Below are positions 11,601 to 23,406 of a stretch of 64,000 nucleotides of DNA, piece after piece (positions within the stretch are counted from its first letter, which is position 1; every line of letters starts with the position of its first letter). The DNA comes from Pleodorina starrii (lineage: Eukaryota > Chlorophyta > Chlorophyceae > Chlamydomonadales > Volvocaceae), in the NCBI GenBank assembly GCA_030267565.1, contig BRXU01000037.1, positions 496,001 through 560,000 on the forward strand, read 5' to 3'. Made by a program: the position numbers and the translations under genes. A model generated the notes under the pieces. That model searched no databases. It was not told the origin of the DNA and saw only the letters and a list, made by a program, of their open reading frames with translations.

Positions 11601-14600
11601 CTTCCTGCTGCATACCCTTACCAGGAGGCAGGGGAGGTGGAGGGGGAGGAGACGGGGGAGGTGACGGCGGCTGCGGCGGCCGAGGGGATGGTGGAAGGGG
11701 CCTCGGAGGAGGCGCGGGAGGGGAGGGTGGCCTTGGCGATGGTGGGAGTGGTGCGGGAGGGGATGGCGTCGGAGGCGGGCGCGGGGAGGGTGGCGGGGGG
11801 GAGGGGGAGGGAGGGCGCGGGGAGGGTGGGGGCGAGGGCGATGGCGGCCGAGGGGGTGGGCTTGGGGGAGAGGGCGGGGAGGGCGGGGCGGGTGGGGGGG
11901 AGGGCGGGGAAGGAGGAGATGGCGGCGGGGACGGGGGAGTGGGCGGCGGGGGCGAGGGAGGGTTGGGCGATGGCGGGCTGGGCGAGGGCGGCTTGGGCGA
12001 GGGCGGCTCAGGCGACGGCGGCTCAGGCGAGGATGGAAGCGACGGCGGAAGAGGTGGTTCAGGGGGTGGCGGGAAGGGTGGCGGCAGCGGCGATGGCGGC
12101 AGGGGAGATGGCGGCGGGGACGGTTCAGGCGGCGGGGGAGACGGTGGAGGGGGAGATGGGACGTCCGGAACGAAAGGAGCGAATGGCACGAAGGGCGGAA
12201 TGGGCGACGGGGGTCGGGGTGGCCTGGGCGGTCTGGGCGGGGAGGGCGGTTTGGGCGGCGAAGGCGGCGGGAGTGGCGGGTTTGACGGTCGAGACGGATT
12301 TGGTTGCGAATACGGTGGTAGCTCAGGCGAGGTGGGCGAGGTGGGAGCGGGCGACGTGGGCGGCGGCTGCGAGGGCTCTAGAGGCTCGTTTGGAGTGAGT
12401 GACGGAGGCGGCGAGGGCGGTGACGGAGGCGGGGCTGATGGAGGTGATGGCGGGGAGGTCAGGGCCGGCGTCAGGGGTGGAGGCGTGGGGGGTGAAGGCG
12501 GTGAGGAAAGTGAGGGAGATGAGGGCGACGGAGGTGACGGCGAGGGAGGTGAGGGCGACGGCGGTGACGGCGACGGTGGTGACGGCGACGGAGGTGAGGG
12601 CGACGGGGGTGAGGGCGAGGGAGGTGATGGCGACGGAGGCGACGGCGACGAAGGTGACAGCGACGGAGGTGAGGGCGACGGAGGTGACGGCGAGGGAGGT
12701 GACGGCGAGGGAGGTGAGGGCGAGGGAGGTGAGGGCGACGGCGGTGACGGCGACGGAGGTGATGGCGATGGAGGCGACGGCGACGGAGGTGAGGGCGACG
12801 GAGGTGACGGCGAGGGAGGTGAGGGCGACGGGGGTGACGGCGACGGGGGTGACGGCGACGGAGGTGAGGGCGACGGGGGTGGCGGCGACGGAGGTGATGG
12901 CGACGGAGGTGATGGCGACGGAGGCGACGGCGACGGAGGTGAGGGCGACGGAGGTGAGGGCGACGGAGGTGACGGCGAGGGAGGTGAGGGCGAGGGAGGT
13001 GAGGGCGACGGCGGTGACGGCGACGGAGGTGATGGCGATGGAGGCGACGGCGACGGAGGTGAGGGCGACGGAGGTGACGGCGACGGGGGTGAGGGCGACG
13101 GGGGTGGCGGCGACGGAGGTGAGGGCGACGGAGGTGACGGCGAGGGAGGTGACGGCGACGGGGGTGACGGCGACGGGGGTGACGGCGACGGGGGTGACGG
13201 CGACGGGGGTGATGGCGATGGAGGCGAGGGCGACGGAGGTGATGGCGACGGGGGTGACGGCGACGGAGGTGACGGCGACGGAGGTGAGGGCGACGGAGGT
13301 AAGGGCGACGGAGGTAAGGGCGACGGAGGTGACGGCGACGGGGGTGGTGGCGATGGCGACTGAGGTTGCCAGCCTTCGACGGCACCGATGGCTCCTGAGT
13401 ACGTGTCGTACAGAAGGGCACGTGGGCAGATGAGCGGGCGAGTGGATGGCAGCGAGCGGGTGCACGCAGGTGGAGGTCGAGGTCGAGGTCGAGGTCGAGG
13501 AAAAGAAAGAAAAGAGGGGGCAGATGCGGACAAGTCAGCGGCAGGCGGGCCATGCGAAGAGCGCACAGGAGTACAGGCGACCGCCCGAACAACAGCGGAT
13601 GGGCGAAGAACGAGCGGCAGTGCGCCGGAAGTCACCGCCCGCCCGCCCGCCCGCCCGCCCGCCCGCCAGGCTCATGTTCACAGGCCACAGACATGCACAC
13701 GCGCGCGCTCCATCATGTACATACACGCCCCACCATTTGACCCGTGTCCGAGCCAAGCAGCCGGGCAACACCCTAAGCCTCACAACCGCCAAACCGCAAC
13801 CCAACCATCTCCCAACTGACTGACTAACTGACTCTCTCACCGAGAGCCGCCTGTACGGCCGTGAGGTTGATCGGCGGCGGTCGCGGCGGCGGCGACGGCG
13901 GCCTGGGCGGCAACCCCGGCGGAAGTGACTCGCCGGGCAACAGCGGCGGCCGCGGTGGCGGCGAGGGCGGGAAGGGCACCGCGATCAGTTGGAAGATCTT
14001 AATCAGCACCTGCAGGTCCTCGGAGTTGCCACCCGTGAGCATCGCACGCCGGATGGTTTCCAGAGCTTCCGCCTGGGCGATGACCGCCTGTGTGTGTATG
14101 TGTGTGTATGTGTGTGTTTGTGTGTTTTGTGTGTGTTTGTGTATACACACACGAGATGTGGATGTAGACACAGCGCCGATGGCCCGTGTCGGTTGGCACC
14201 CGGGGGGCGGGGGGAAAGGGGGGGGAGGGGGGAAGGGAGACGGGAGAAGCGGGCGGGGAGGTTCAGGAGGCGTTGAGGTGGGGTGGGGTGAGGTGAGGTG
14301 GTGTGAGGTGGGGTGAGGTGGGGTGGGGTGGGGTGAGGTGGGGTAGGGTGAGGTGGAGTGAGATGGGGTGGGGTGGGGTGAGGTGGGGTGAGGTGGGGTG
14401 GGGTGAGGTGGGGTGAGGTGGGGTGGGGTGGGGTGGGGTGGGGTGGGGTGGGGTGAGGTGGGGTGAGGTGGGGTGAGGTGGGGTGAGGTGGGGTGAGGTG
14501 GGGTGAGGTGGGGTGAGGTGGGGTGAGGTGGGGTGAGGTGGGGTGAGGTGGGGTGAGGTGGGGTGAGGTGGGGTGAGGTGGGGTGAGGTGGGGTGAGGTG

Positions 14601-17502
14601 AGGCGAGGTGGGGTGAGGTGAGGCGAGGTCGCTAGGGTGAAGGACACCGCGCCGGCACAGCATACACAGCATACACAGCACCGAGACACACCACTTTGTG
14701 CTGTGCCGTGCCGTGCCGTGCCGTACTAAGCTGCGCAACGCCGTTCAGTGCAGTGCCGTACAGCGCAGTGCCGTACTACTTGCCTGGCCCATGCTGTCGT
14801 GCAAGGCGGGCTGTGAGCTGGTGAGGTAAAACTGCTTGGGCTTGACCTCCACATCACCGAACATGTCCGCAATCTCGGCCGGGGAGTACACTCGCAGCGC
14901 GCTCTCCATGGCCCGGCGGCGTGTGTTGTACTGCTGGATGTCGACTCGGGTTCCATTGGGTAACACAATGTCCGTCAACAACACGTAATAGAGTGGAACG
15001 TCCTGGAGAGGGGGGTGGAGTGGAGGGGGAGGGGAGGGTGGTGGGAGGGGGAGTGGAGGGGCGCATGACACGTTTTTAGTGCAGTAGACGTGCTGCACCC
15101 TCCTGAGCTGCATGTCCCTGCGCATGTGCGCATGTGTGTATGTGCGCATGTGTGTATGTGCGCATGTGTGTATGTGCGCATGTGTGTATGTCCACATGTG
15201 TGTATGTCCACATGTGTGTATGTCCACATGTGTGTATGTGCGCATGTGTGTATGTCCACATGTGTGTATGTGCGCATGTGTGCATGTGTGCGTACACATG
15301 GGCGAGCAAGCACGTGTGTACGCGGCTCCTGAAGTCCTGATGAGGTGGTGTGGAACTGGGCGGGGGCGGGGGCGGGGGCGGGGGGCGGGGGCGGGGGGGG
15401 GGGGAAGCGCAGGCGCGTCCCGGACTACGTGACAATCCGGAAAACCCCTAAAACCTTAAATCCTTGACCGCTCTCATCTAACACCTCAGCACCCCACCCC
15501 CCATACCGCCCCGCTCCAGGCCCCCAACCCCTGTGTCAGTACCCGGGGCGCCAGGGCCTGGCATCCCGTCCACGGCTGGTGCCCGTGGCTTTCCGAACGG
15601 TTCTCTGGGCTACTTCCGTAACGACCAACGACCTCCGCGCCCGCCTCTTTCAGTATGCGCGACGCGCCGTAGGAGGAGATTCCTCGTGCGCCAATCGGTC
15701 GCTCCGAAACCAAAAAACCAGAGCTCAAAGTTAGAATCCAGGCGGACTGACTGCCCCACCTACTGACTCACGTAGATGCGCGCGAGATCGGCGCGAAGGG
15801 CCTGAACGAACGCAGACAGATTAAAGCCTTCGGAGAGGATTTGCGTTGCGTTGAAGACAAACGTGACCAAGTCTTCTTGGAGGGCCGAGCCCGGAGGTAG
15901 GTTGGGGGGGGGCGGCGAAACGGGTGGTGGGTAGGTCGCCGGGCCGGTTGCCAGGAAGCGGCGGATGACCTCCTCGGCATCCTCGGCGACGTCCGAAGCA
16001 GCTTCCAGAACAGCGTCCACGTGCAGAGGGTGCAAGTCGTAGTTGCCCTCCAGAGGAGGCGTGTACTCGCCTGCGCATTGGGATGGGGGGAGGATGTGGT
16101 TGTGGTTGTGTGCGAGTGTGAGGATGTGAGTTTATTCGCGTTGTGAACAAGATAACGAACAGCGCCGGGTGTGACACAGAGCCGCGAGCGAGCGCGTGTG
16201 CGGGTAGGTTTATACGGATCGCAATGTGCGTACAAGTTTGCCGGTTACGCAAAAGCCGAAACAAAACATACGAAAGGTATATCGGCACCCACAACTCACG
16301 AGCATCACTGAACGAACACTGAATGAGTTAACTTATTTGAAATGCTTTGCGGTGGGATAACTTCCAACGCATAGGCTAGGCTGGAGAGCCGCATTCGGGT
16401 AGCAGCACCGCGCGAGTAACACCGGGGCGACTTCAGAAAAGCTTCCGGGGCAGAACGCGCGACGCACCGGCAGCAAAGTCCTCAACCAGCTTCTTAAGAA
16501 GCTGGCCCCACTTCTCCTGCTCGCCATCCCTCCAGTCGTAGCCCATCCAGACAATAGCGCCCTTGACGGACGCCTTGCCGAAAGCCTGGACAGAATGGAA
16601 ACGAAAGGAGACAATTTAATTTGCAAGAATGAACTGAAGAGAACGTCGATGACCACTAACGTAGTAACTGAACCACTAACGTAGTAACTGAACAAAGGGC
16701 CGAAAGGGCCGTGACATTGCTTACCTGAACGGCCACCTCCATGTCATCGCCATGCGCGGTGTACAGAGGCACAATGTTCGCCGACGCATCCTCGTGCCGG
16801 CACCAAGTCAGCAGGGACGTGGTCTGCGCAAGCTCGAGGGCCTCGGGCCAGTTCCTGCCGCCCAGGAAAGAAGCCGCGTACTCCGTGAGCGTGAGCTCAT
16901 CCTCGGCATGAGAGCTCAGCTGCTTGCAGACGCCCCAGTTGCCTGCCAACAAGGACGGTTGGGAATGAACGTCCTGGTGTGTGATGCGAAAGAAACTTTT
17001 ATGAACTTGAAGCGCCGAGTTGCAGTTAGTCGACATAAGGGAAGCCGTGATTTTGAAAGAACCACACACCTTGGTATCCCAAGGCCTGCGATACGAAGCT
17101 GCGTAGCGCCTCGCCCTGGCCCTGGATGGCATCAAGGACGACCACCAGGCCGCCCGACGCTAGATACGCCGACACGGCGTTCATATCCTCAGCTGTACTA
17201 TAGAACTGTGCGCCGTTCTGAGCAGGGATCACGTACGCCGCTGTGGCGTCCGCGACGGGCAGCGTTGGCTCGCCATCCGAGGAAGGCTGCACGTCGAAGC
17301 CGAGCTGCTGCAACTGGCGCTCCAAGTTCATCGGACCGTTGTTCCAAGCCAAATCTAGAACTCCATTGTTTTCACTCATATAAAGAGCCACTCGAGTCGC
17401 CTCGGCAGTGGCAAAGAGAAGCCCGCCACAGTAAACCACCACAAAAGCCAGCCGCAAGGCGCCCAGGCCCCGGGCTTTAGCCCCGGTGCCTGGAGCGTTC
17501 AT
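5627..17502 (-). CDS. secreted modular hydroxyproline-rich glycoprotein, 13 exons
   Basis: Minus-strand gene rebuilt as exons 17070-17502, 16725-16942, 16468-16585, 15772-16070, 14784-15002, 13841-14087, 11503-13394, 9543-9758, 8913-9180, 8198-8447, 7695-7808, 6977-7088 and 5627-5977. Every junction keeps phase, giving 1,578 residues. The start at 17502 is followed by a signal peptide (hydrophobic [16 protein letters not shown]). Residues about 25-256 form a globular alpha/beta region ending [18 protein letters not shown], possibly flavodoxin- or amidotransferase-like (weak). Two copies of a multi-exon module follow (exons 4-6 and 7-10), each with FNxxxF-type, [13 protein letters not shown] and [11 protein letters not shown] segments. 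They are separated by ~570 residues of [10 protein letters not shown] repeats in exon 7, a probable O-glycosylated rod. The C-terminus has a Cys cluster (CPPKCGAC) and ends in basic residues. The exon 5 intron uses a GC donor. This is probably a cell-wall or matrix protein; I do not recognise the named family. Confidence 0.8.
6281..6960. repeat. AT-rich inserted-looking block in last intron
   Basis: The last intron of the glycoprotein gene holds a stretch of lower GC content than its surroundings. The words CTGTCCACCCTGGAGC and ATAGGGAAGACC each occur at both sides (about 6347 and 6769; 6191 and 6836). This suggests insertion or local duplication. No open frame of interest was found. Confidence 0.35.
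6756..6827. repeat. perfect 35-bp inverted repeat (hairpin)
   Basis: Two 35-bp arms (6756-6790 and 6793-6827) are exact reverse complements with only GG between them. A transcript of this intron would form an almost uninterrupted hairpin. It is not part of an exon. Confidence 0.9.
8101..8195. repeat. 17-bp tandem repeat beside a splice donor
   Basis: About six copies of a CCCTGGAGCTCCTCGTT unit, one of them shortened by three bases, lie directly downstream (in transcript sense) of the exon 10 donor of the glycoprotein gene. The last copy runs into the GTGAGC donor. Confidence 0.85.
10137..11354. repeat. 1.2-kb (CCCAG)n pentanucleotide satellite in intron
   Basis: About 240 copies of CCCAG fill most of the intron between exons 7 and 8 of the glycoprotein gene. 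The part at 10137-10400 is diverged (CCCGG, CCATC and CCGAG variants). Blocks of CCCTG variants occur near 10570-10617 and 10865-10890, showing local homogenisation. Frames of 400-520 codons on both strands here are artefacts of the period-5 repeat. Confidence 0.97.
13637..13669. repeat. (GCCC)n tetranucleotide run
   Basis: Eight copies of GCCC in the intron between exons 6 and 7 of the glycoprotein gene. Confidence 0.85.
14276..14630. repeat. (GGTGA/GGTGG)n array in intron
   Basis: About 70 copies of an alternating GGTGA/GGTGG pentanucleotide occupy the intron between exons 5 and 6 of the glycoprotein gene. Next to it, at 14092-14155, is a GT-rich run that forms the pyrimidine-poor end of the intron, just ahead of the exon 6 acceptor on the minus strand. 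Confidence 0.95.
15118..15300. repeat. minisatellite of TGTGTGTATGTGCGCA type
   Basis: Tandem 12- to 16-bp units of ATGTGTGTATG joined by TGCGC or TCCAC linkers, within the intron between exons 4 and 5 of the glycoprotein gene. Confidence 0.9.
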
Positions 17503-20500
17503 AGCCTATCGCTCAAGTTGGTGCTTGTTTGGAATGGTTTTACAAAGGTGTTGTCTAAAAGTTAGAGAGGACAGGAAAGAGACGTGTGCAAGAAATATCG
17601 CCAAAGTCCATAACCTCTATACCACCTAGCCAATGGTTGCGGCTAGGGCGGTAATACTGAAACTATGCGCCCCGGCGTTTAAGTATGACAGGCCGAAGTC
17701 GAAGAGGAGGTGGGCGCATGTCGTACGCATCATCAATCAACTTTGGGAACGGCACCTGGATACTGAAGCTACGCAACATTTATCGAAGAGTAGATTCAAC
17801 GGATAGGCACCGTACATGAATCCTCTACTGCGATGCCGCTGATTGTGACTGCAATTCCACTTGGGCCTACCGTATTTACTTGTTGACCCCATGCAATTTA
17901 GCAGAAGCATACAAAAATAATACATGAAAAACTTCATCCGTCTCGACTTAAGGCTCTGGATGTCAATAATTTGTTGCCGACTTGAGGGTAAGGGGTAACC
18001 ATGGCGTCCAAAAGAGCAGATTTGACGAAGAATACGGACGTCTGATTTGGAGCCGCGTAAAATTAACATTCACAAACAAAACAAAATGTGTCCCTTTTAA
18101 ATTGCATGATAACGGGCAGTAAGGTGGGAGGGTTCTGGACGACTCAGGCTGTGAAGCCGGGTCATGAGGATTGTCGTCGATTGGCGCTAAAACACGTTGA
18201 TTTGAAGAATATCTTCCTCTTTCTCAGGAGTAAGAGCGCGGACAGTGTTGGCTCTGCTGCCGGGCTGCAGTACCGGTTACAATAACGAGCGCTTCCAACG
18301 GTCTGCCCGTGAATCCTCATTGCAATTCTACAATGCGTTATGCACTTATTATAAATGATCTAACCTGGCCTGGGCCACCTCCATCAGATGGGCGGGCTTA
18401 ACAGTCCGCAGCAAATGGCGGGTGAGATGCCGACAGCCGTGAAGGTCGTCAAAGCCCCGATGTTGCATCTATGAAATCAGCCTTCAAATTCAAAATTCAG
18501 TAACTTAAAATCATTGATCGCATGGGGCCCAGCTCTCAGCCCACTTCTCCGGCGTGGGTAATGACGGGCAACGGGCTAGAGGGCGCCCACCGAACGGGCA
18601 ATCGGCGGAAACAGCCCCAAGCCCTAAGCGAGTTCACCCGACGCAAACTGTGAACGCGAGCTCCTAGCTTGCGGCCGACTCCCGCGCGCAATCGCTGTGC
18701 TCCCTACAGATCCTCACATCGCAAACCCTGGGTCGCTGGGTGGCCTGATTAACCTCGTCTGATTTACTAAACGCCGGTTAACGCCAACAATGCGCATTCC
18801 GCGGAAAGCCAACCTCCCAGCCCCATGCCCCGCCTCCGCTGCGATTTCTCTTTATGCCCCATGCCCCCACGACCCACTGGACGCCCCACTGGGGTCCCGA
18901 GGGGGTTGGTGGCGGTGTGTGTGTGTGTGTGTGTGTGTGTAAGGTGGTGTGTATAATAAGGACGGCCCGGGGCGAGGGAACGCAACGAAGTTACCTGGGA
19001 TATTACCTGAGGATTACCTGATATCTCCAGCAGAAATAAAACGAGCGCGTGGCCGCGTCGCCGCCGACCAACCCCAGACGGACTGGCACACGACAGCACG
19101 AGACCAACACAGACACACAGCCCGGACAGCACAAAAGGAATGATGGTTTACTCACCTGCGCTCAGTGGAGGAAAGGAATCGGAAAGAGGCGAAGGAGAGG
19201 GCGTGAGTAACGGCAATGGTGAACGGCAATGTCAGCGAGGCAAGGAGCGAACAGACAGGCAAGCAAGGCAAATACACACGGAAACCCACGAACGAGCTGG
19301 GGCGGCGACGCGGCGCAAAAGAGGGCGGGTTGGGAGAGCGGGGCAGATAAGAAAGGGATACGGAAGGGCAAAAAGTACGGCGGCAGGGCGGCGAAAGGCA
19401 GAGAAGAAAGGGCAAAGGGAAAGGCAGAACGGCAAGGAGGACGGCCAGGAGAACGACAAAGGGACAACGGCTGGAGGCAAGAGGAACGGATCGCGGGGTA
19501 GGGGAGAAGGGCGAGGAGGCATAGGGGCATGGGCGAAGTCGAAGAGAGGGGAGAACGACGGCAGGATGGGAGGGGGGCAGGGGCGACGCGATGTCGGCTG
19601 GCGAGGGTGGCAGGGGGCAGGGCGTGTCGGGGGAAAGGAATCGGCGGGTCGGGAGGAGGGAAACCAGACGGAGAGGTGCAATGGGGTGGGGGAGGAGGAA
19701 GGGGATGCAGACCGGGGGCGGGCCAACGTGTTGGCTCCCCACCGCACCGGCTGCGCGAGGTACCCACATGCATGAGGGGTACCCCGCGATGGCAAGATCG
19801 CAGGGGTGATGCCGGGGAAGAGGTGCAGGGAAGGGCAGTGCATGGGGGTAGGGTGGGTACTACGCGGTGGCATTCGGGCAGGAGCAGGGGCAGGGGCAGT
19901 CATGTGCAGCGGACGGCACGCATGCGTCCCCGACACCGGGGGTGTGGAGCGGTGTCGGGGCGGTGTCCGGAGCGGTGTTCTCCCCCGAAAAACCATCTCG
20001 CGGTTTCCGGCGGGGGGGGTGGGGCCAGTAGTGAATTCAAATAACGACGCCGTCAACGCGATATGGCGGGTCTACGGCACTCTCTACGCCCAGACGCTCC
20101 AGAGCTCGGTAGCAGCAGCTGTCTACGACTACATATACTGGCGGATCAGACAATCCCCACACTCGAGTGCGCCTTTCCGGAATACACATCAATAAGGCTT
20201 CGCCTGGTGAGAGTTCGTGCGGGGCGGCGCAGCAGCAGCTAGACTACAGCTCGGGCAAACTGTATCTATTGCTGGCCCCGCGGCCCGGCCTTCGAGGCGA
20301 GACCGCGCTCCTTCTTCCTACGCATTGCTACCTAAGACCCGGTGCAGGTCGCACCGAAGCCGCTCAAACTAGTCAGTCGTGTCTGGTTCTTGATGACATG
20401 AGCCAGCCAGGGTGATCAGGCCTGGCCGGCGCGTCACTAGAGTCGGAACATGTCGGCTGGCCTGGGCGGATGCCCCATGGAGAATACTGAACTGATGTTA

Positions 20501-21361
20501 CATCATTCCCATTGAAGCATCACTATACTTCAGCATGTACGTATGCAGTATGACCAGGCGAAGCGCTTCCCGCTGGAAACGCTTGCGCCTAGGTTGAGCT
20601 CGCACTGGACGAGCAGTGATTGGTTCCGGAGCCCGGGCATGGCCCTGGTCCCCGGTTCGAGCCCAACCGAGAGCGTTCGTCTGCGCTCCAAATGTCAGTC
20701 AGTTTGACCAGATAATTCCCAGCCACCAACGGTGCACGACAGCAGGGGGGGGTTGGTGGTAGGCATGCGGCCGGGGTGGGGGGGTGGGGGGGGGGAGAAA
20801 GGGGCCTGGACAGGGATATAGCGGACACGAGAAGACCGGACAGGCGACAGGACAGGCGGGGGCAAGGGCAGTGGGGGGATGTGGGGGAGGAGATGGAGAT
20901 GGATGCGGGGGTCAGCCGTTGGTCTGAGGAGGGGAATAGCCGTGGGTCTGAGTGGGGGAAAAAAACCCGAGTGGGGAATCGGCATCATTTGATCCCCCAG
21001 CATCCGTGGATAAGATGATGGGATGGGTGGGTGGCGGTGGGTTAGGCGGTGGGTGGGTCAGGGGCACGACTCTGTGGGTCTAATGTTCAATAGAACAGCT
21101 AATGGTGGAGCGATCGACGGTGCGGTGACGCACGGAATCGCAGCTCGTCCCCGTTTTCCGTGTTTTCACACTTTTCACAGCATGATGCAATACCAGTTTT
21201 CGGTATCGACAAATTGCAGATGCACCCGTTTTCTCGATGGTCTGTGCTTATATCGTGTCAAAATTGTATACGGTGATAGCTCCAGAGGAGTGGAGTGGGT
21301 TGCGCGCGCGATCGGCAAGGGGCTGTGCGCCCACCTCGCCACCCAACTTTGGTTCAGGATT
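17503..21361. other. intergenic, no gene recognised
   Basis: The first few hundred bases should carry the promoter and 5' leader of the minus-strand glycoprotein gene, but I see no convincing TATA element. A (GT)n run lies at 18918-18940. From 19140 to about 19740 the plus strand is strongly purine-rich, giving long but featureless open frames on both strands. Nothing else is supported. Confidence 0.45.
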
Positions 21362-21965
21362 GGTGGGGGGAGGGCTTCTAGTGACGTACGCCCCGAAAAG
21401 TGAGATGTCCAACCTTGCTGTCTCACAATTATAACTATGGCCGAATGGAAATTGCGCATAGCGTTTAAGACTTCAGAAAAACGCGCCGCATTTCATGATG
21501 TACCGCTAAGGCAAGGCGGGATAAAGCAAAACACAAGGGCCTACAAACTGTTAATATAATATACATGCCATTATTTTATAATGTATGCCTGTGCAAATGG
21601 AGAATGCGCGCTCCAGTCTTGGAGACAATCGGTACCTTCCGCAAGCATACCGTAACAAGCATACCGTAACAAGCATACCGTAACAAGCATACCGTAACAA
21701 GCATACCGTAACAAGCATACCGTAACAAGCATACCGTACGCAAGCATACCGTACGCAAGCATACCGTAACAAGCATACCGTACGCAAGCATACCGTAACA
21801 AGCATACCGTACGCAAGCATACCGTAACAAGCATACCGTACGCAAGTATACGCAAGTATACGCAAGTATACCTCAGTGGAGAGCGCAGTGGAGAGCGCAG
21901 AGACGCAGGGGATGACATGAAGTGCCAGTGGTGGCTTTTAATTAGTGATAGCGACGAATTTGGCG
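21362..21965 (+). repeat. left arm of long inverted repeat (element relic)
   Basis: This arm is an imperfect reverse complement of 23407-23814. Shared landmarks are the words CTTCTAGTGACGTACG near the outer end and GATAGCGACGAATTTGG at the inner end. The left arm is longer because it contains an expanded 14-bp minisatellite. The pair probably marks the ends of one mobile element. Target duplications are not clear. Confidence 0.75.
21640..21870. repeat. 14-bp minisatellite CAAGCATACCGTA(AC/CG)
   Basis: About 16 tandem units of CAAGCATACCGTAA and its CAAGCATACCGTACG variant, followed by three CGCAAGTATA units. The array sits inside the left inverted arm and is absent from the right arm, so it expanded after the arms formed. 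Confidence 0.93.
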
Positions 21966-22591
21966 TCAACAAAGAGGGCGGCGGTAACCTGGTAACGGAA
22001 CCCTACGGAAGGAGGATACGTGACCAGGCGTTTCGTTCGCTGCCACTGAGGACTATTCGGATGACTTTCTAACGCTAGCTAGAAAACGCCCAAGTGGCTT
22101 CGGTGTTGGTAAACACAGGGTACGATCAACCAAGCCAAGCGTCACCTTTCACCCTCTTTCACATGCTGGGGCTTCGGCGACCCAGCCGGACTTCCAGTCC
22201 CCCGCGATCGAAGCGTTCCGGCAAGACGGTTACAACCAAACACCACCCGGATCGTGTCGGCATCATTACGCCGCTCACATCGGGAGGTACTTCGGCCGTG
22301 ATCGGATGGAACGAGGGGCGCTATGGGCCTGTGTGCACCAGCCAGTGCCACAGCTGGGAACTCTAGGGGAGGCGCCAGCGAGTCTGCAGGCGAGCGCAAG
22401 GGGCGCAAGAGCAAGCTATCTAGGTGCTGAGGAAAGCCTTACCGACCATGGGAGGCCCATCACGCAGCTTGCAGTGGCACAGCCGTACCACCCGTACCAC
22501 TGCAGGGTCCCTTTTGGACGGGCATGAAAAGGGCCTTCACGTTTCGGCACCGCAATGATGTCGGACGAAATAAACATGCCGTAGAAGTCAG

Positions 22592-23368
22592 TCACCCAGC
22601 CTCTCCATGGGCTGCAACGCGCCCTAAGTTCACGATGCCATGCGGAAGCCCAGCGTGGGGGCAGCCGCAGCGGGCAGAGCCCCACAGCGGGGGGGGGGGG
22701 TGGCAGCGGGAAGCCGGTGTAGGGGCGATCCGGCTGCATCGAGTCGAGGAGGTTGCCCAGGCCCAGCCGGTGTCGTGACCCCGAAACGCCGTCTGCCACA
22801 GCAAGGGTGCACGCCGGTGCACGGCCCCCGCCTGCAGCCCTTGGGGGGTGTTTCCTCGTGCACAGTAAGAGGGGTCCGCGCACGCGGGTTGGTGTCTGCC
22901 CTGGCTGTGGAAGGCGCCATGGCCTTGACCCAGCGACGCAAAACCGGCCGCTCCTGGACAGCTGCATAAGACGCACAAGAGGTCCCACAAGATCAGCACC
23001 CGCTCCAGTGAGCACGTGGCCTGGGCCACCACGCCTTACAGGTAGGCCATCACCAGCGCCCGGTAAATGGTGTACGTCATGGGTACGGCCGACACGTCGG
23101 ATACCCCCGTAAGCACTCGGGTGCGCTGATAGGCGGCTCGAAAATCCTGCACCCGTATGCAGTTGCAAGGGTTGCCCTGCCTGGTGCACGCGTTGTAAGG
23201 GCCGTTGTGGCCGGCCCGGGTGAAGAAGCAGCTTAGGGCCGACAGCACCTCACCGCCACCACGACCGTGGTGGTGGGGCAGCCACCAGGTCACCTTGCAG
23301 ACAAGTACATCGTCGGGCGTACAGTCCGTCCACGTTCGTCCGTGCCCGCAGCGGGTGAGCCAGTCCAA
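22592..23368 (-). pseudogene. broken tyrosine-recombinase-like gene fragment
   Basis: In minus-strand reading, 23368-23036 encodes a segment with CTPDDVLVCKVTWWLP, a Cys-rich middle and SAVPMTYTIYRALVMAYL. This pattern recalls the N-terminal (core-binding) part of tyrosine recombinases of algal Crypton- or DIRS-type elements. A TAA stop at about 23036 then interrupts the frame, and the same frame resumes with LERVLILWDLLCVL. Further on the frame appears shifted and the catalytic region is not recognisable. The fragment lies wholly between the two inverted arms, so it is most likely the decayed recombinase of that element. The family assignment is from memory of motif style and is tentative. 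Confidence 0.45.
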
Positions 23369-23406
23369 AAACCCGGCGGTCGAAGCGTCCTGCCGATCGA
23401 CGGTCT

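Noticed and set aside
11939..13363. 474-codon plus-strand frame rich in GDGGEG, with a further plus-strand frame and minus-strand frames beside it
   Set aside because: It is antisense to, or out of frame with, the exon 7 Ser-Pro rod. The minus-strand frame is supported by flanking spliced domains and phase.
14003..14738. Minus-strand His/Thr/Pro repeat protein ([10 protein letters not shown])
   Set aside because: Product of the GGTGA/GGTGG array in an intron. Only its last part (exon 6) is coding.
16433..16435. In-frame TGA that would end a short gene after exon 3
   Set aside because: A GTGCGT donor just before it joins in phase to exon 4, whose acceptor is strong and which has no start codon of its own. 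One long gene is the simpler model, though an alternative short transcript is possible.
18767..20195. Frames of 130-274 codons on both strands in the purine-rich stretch
   Set aside because: Strand-asymmetric composition removes stops. No conserved features and no splice-linked partners.
21640..21870. CRISPR-like appearance of regularly spaced repeats
   Set aside because: Units are head-to-tail 14-mers with no unique spacers. It is a eukaryotic minisatellite.
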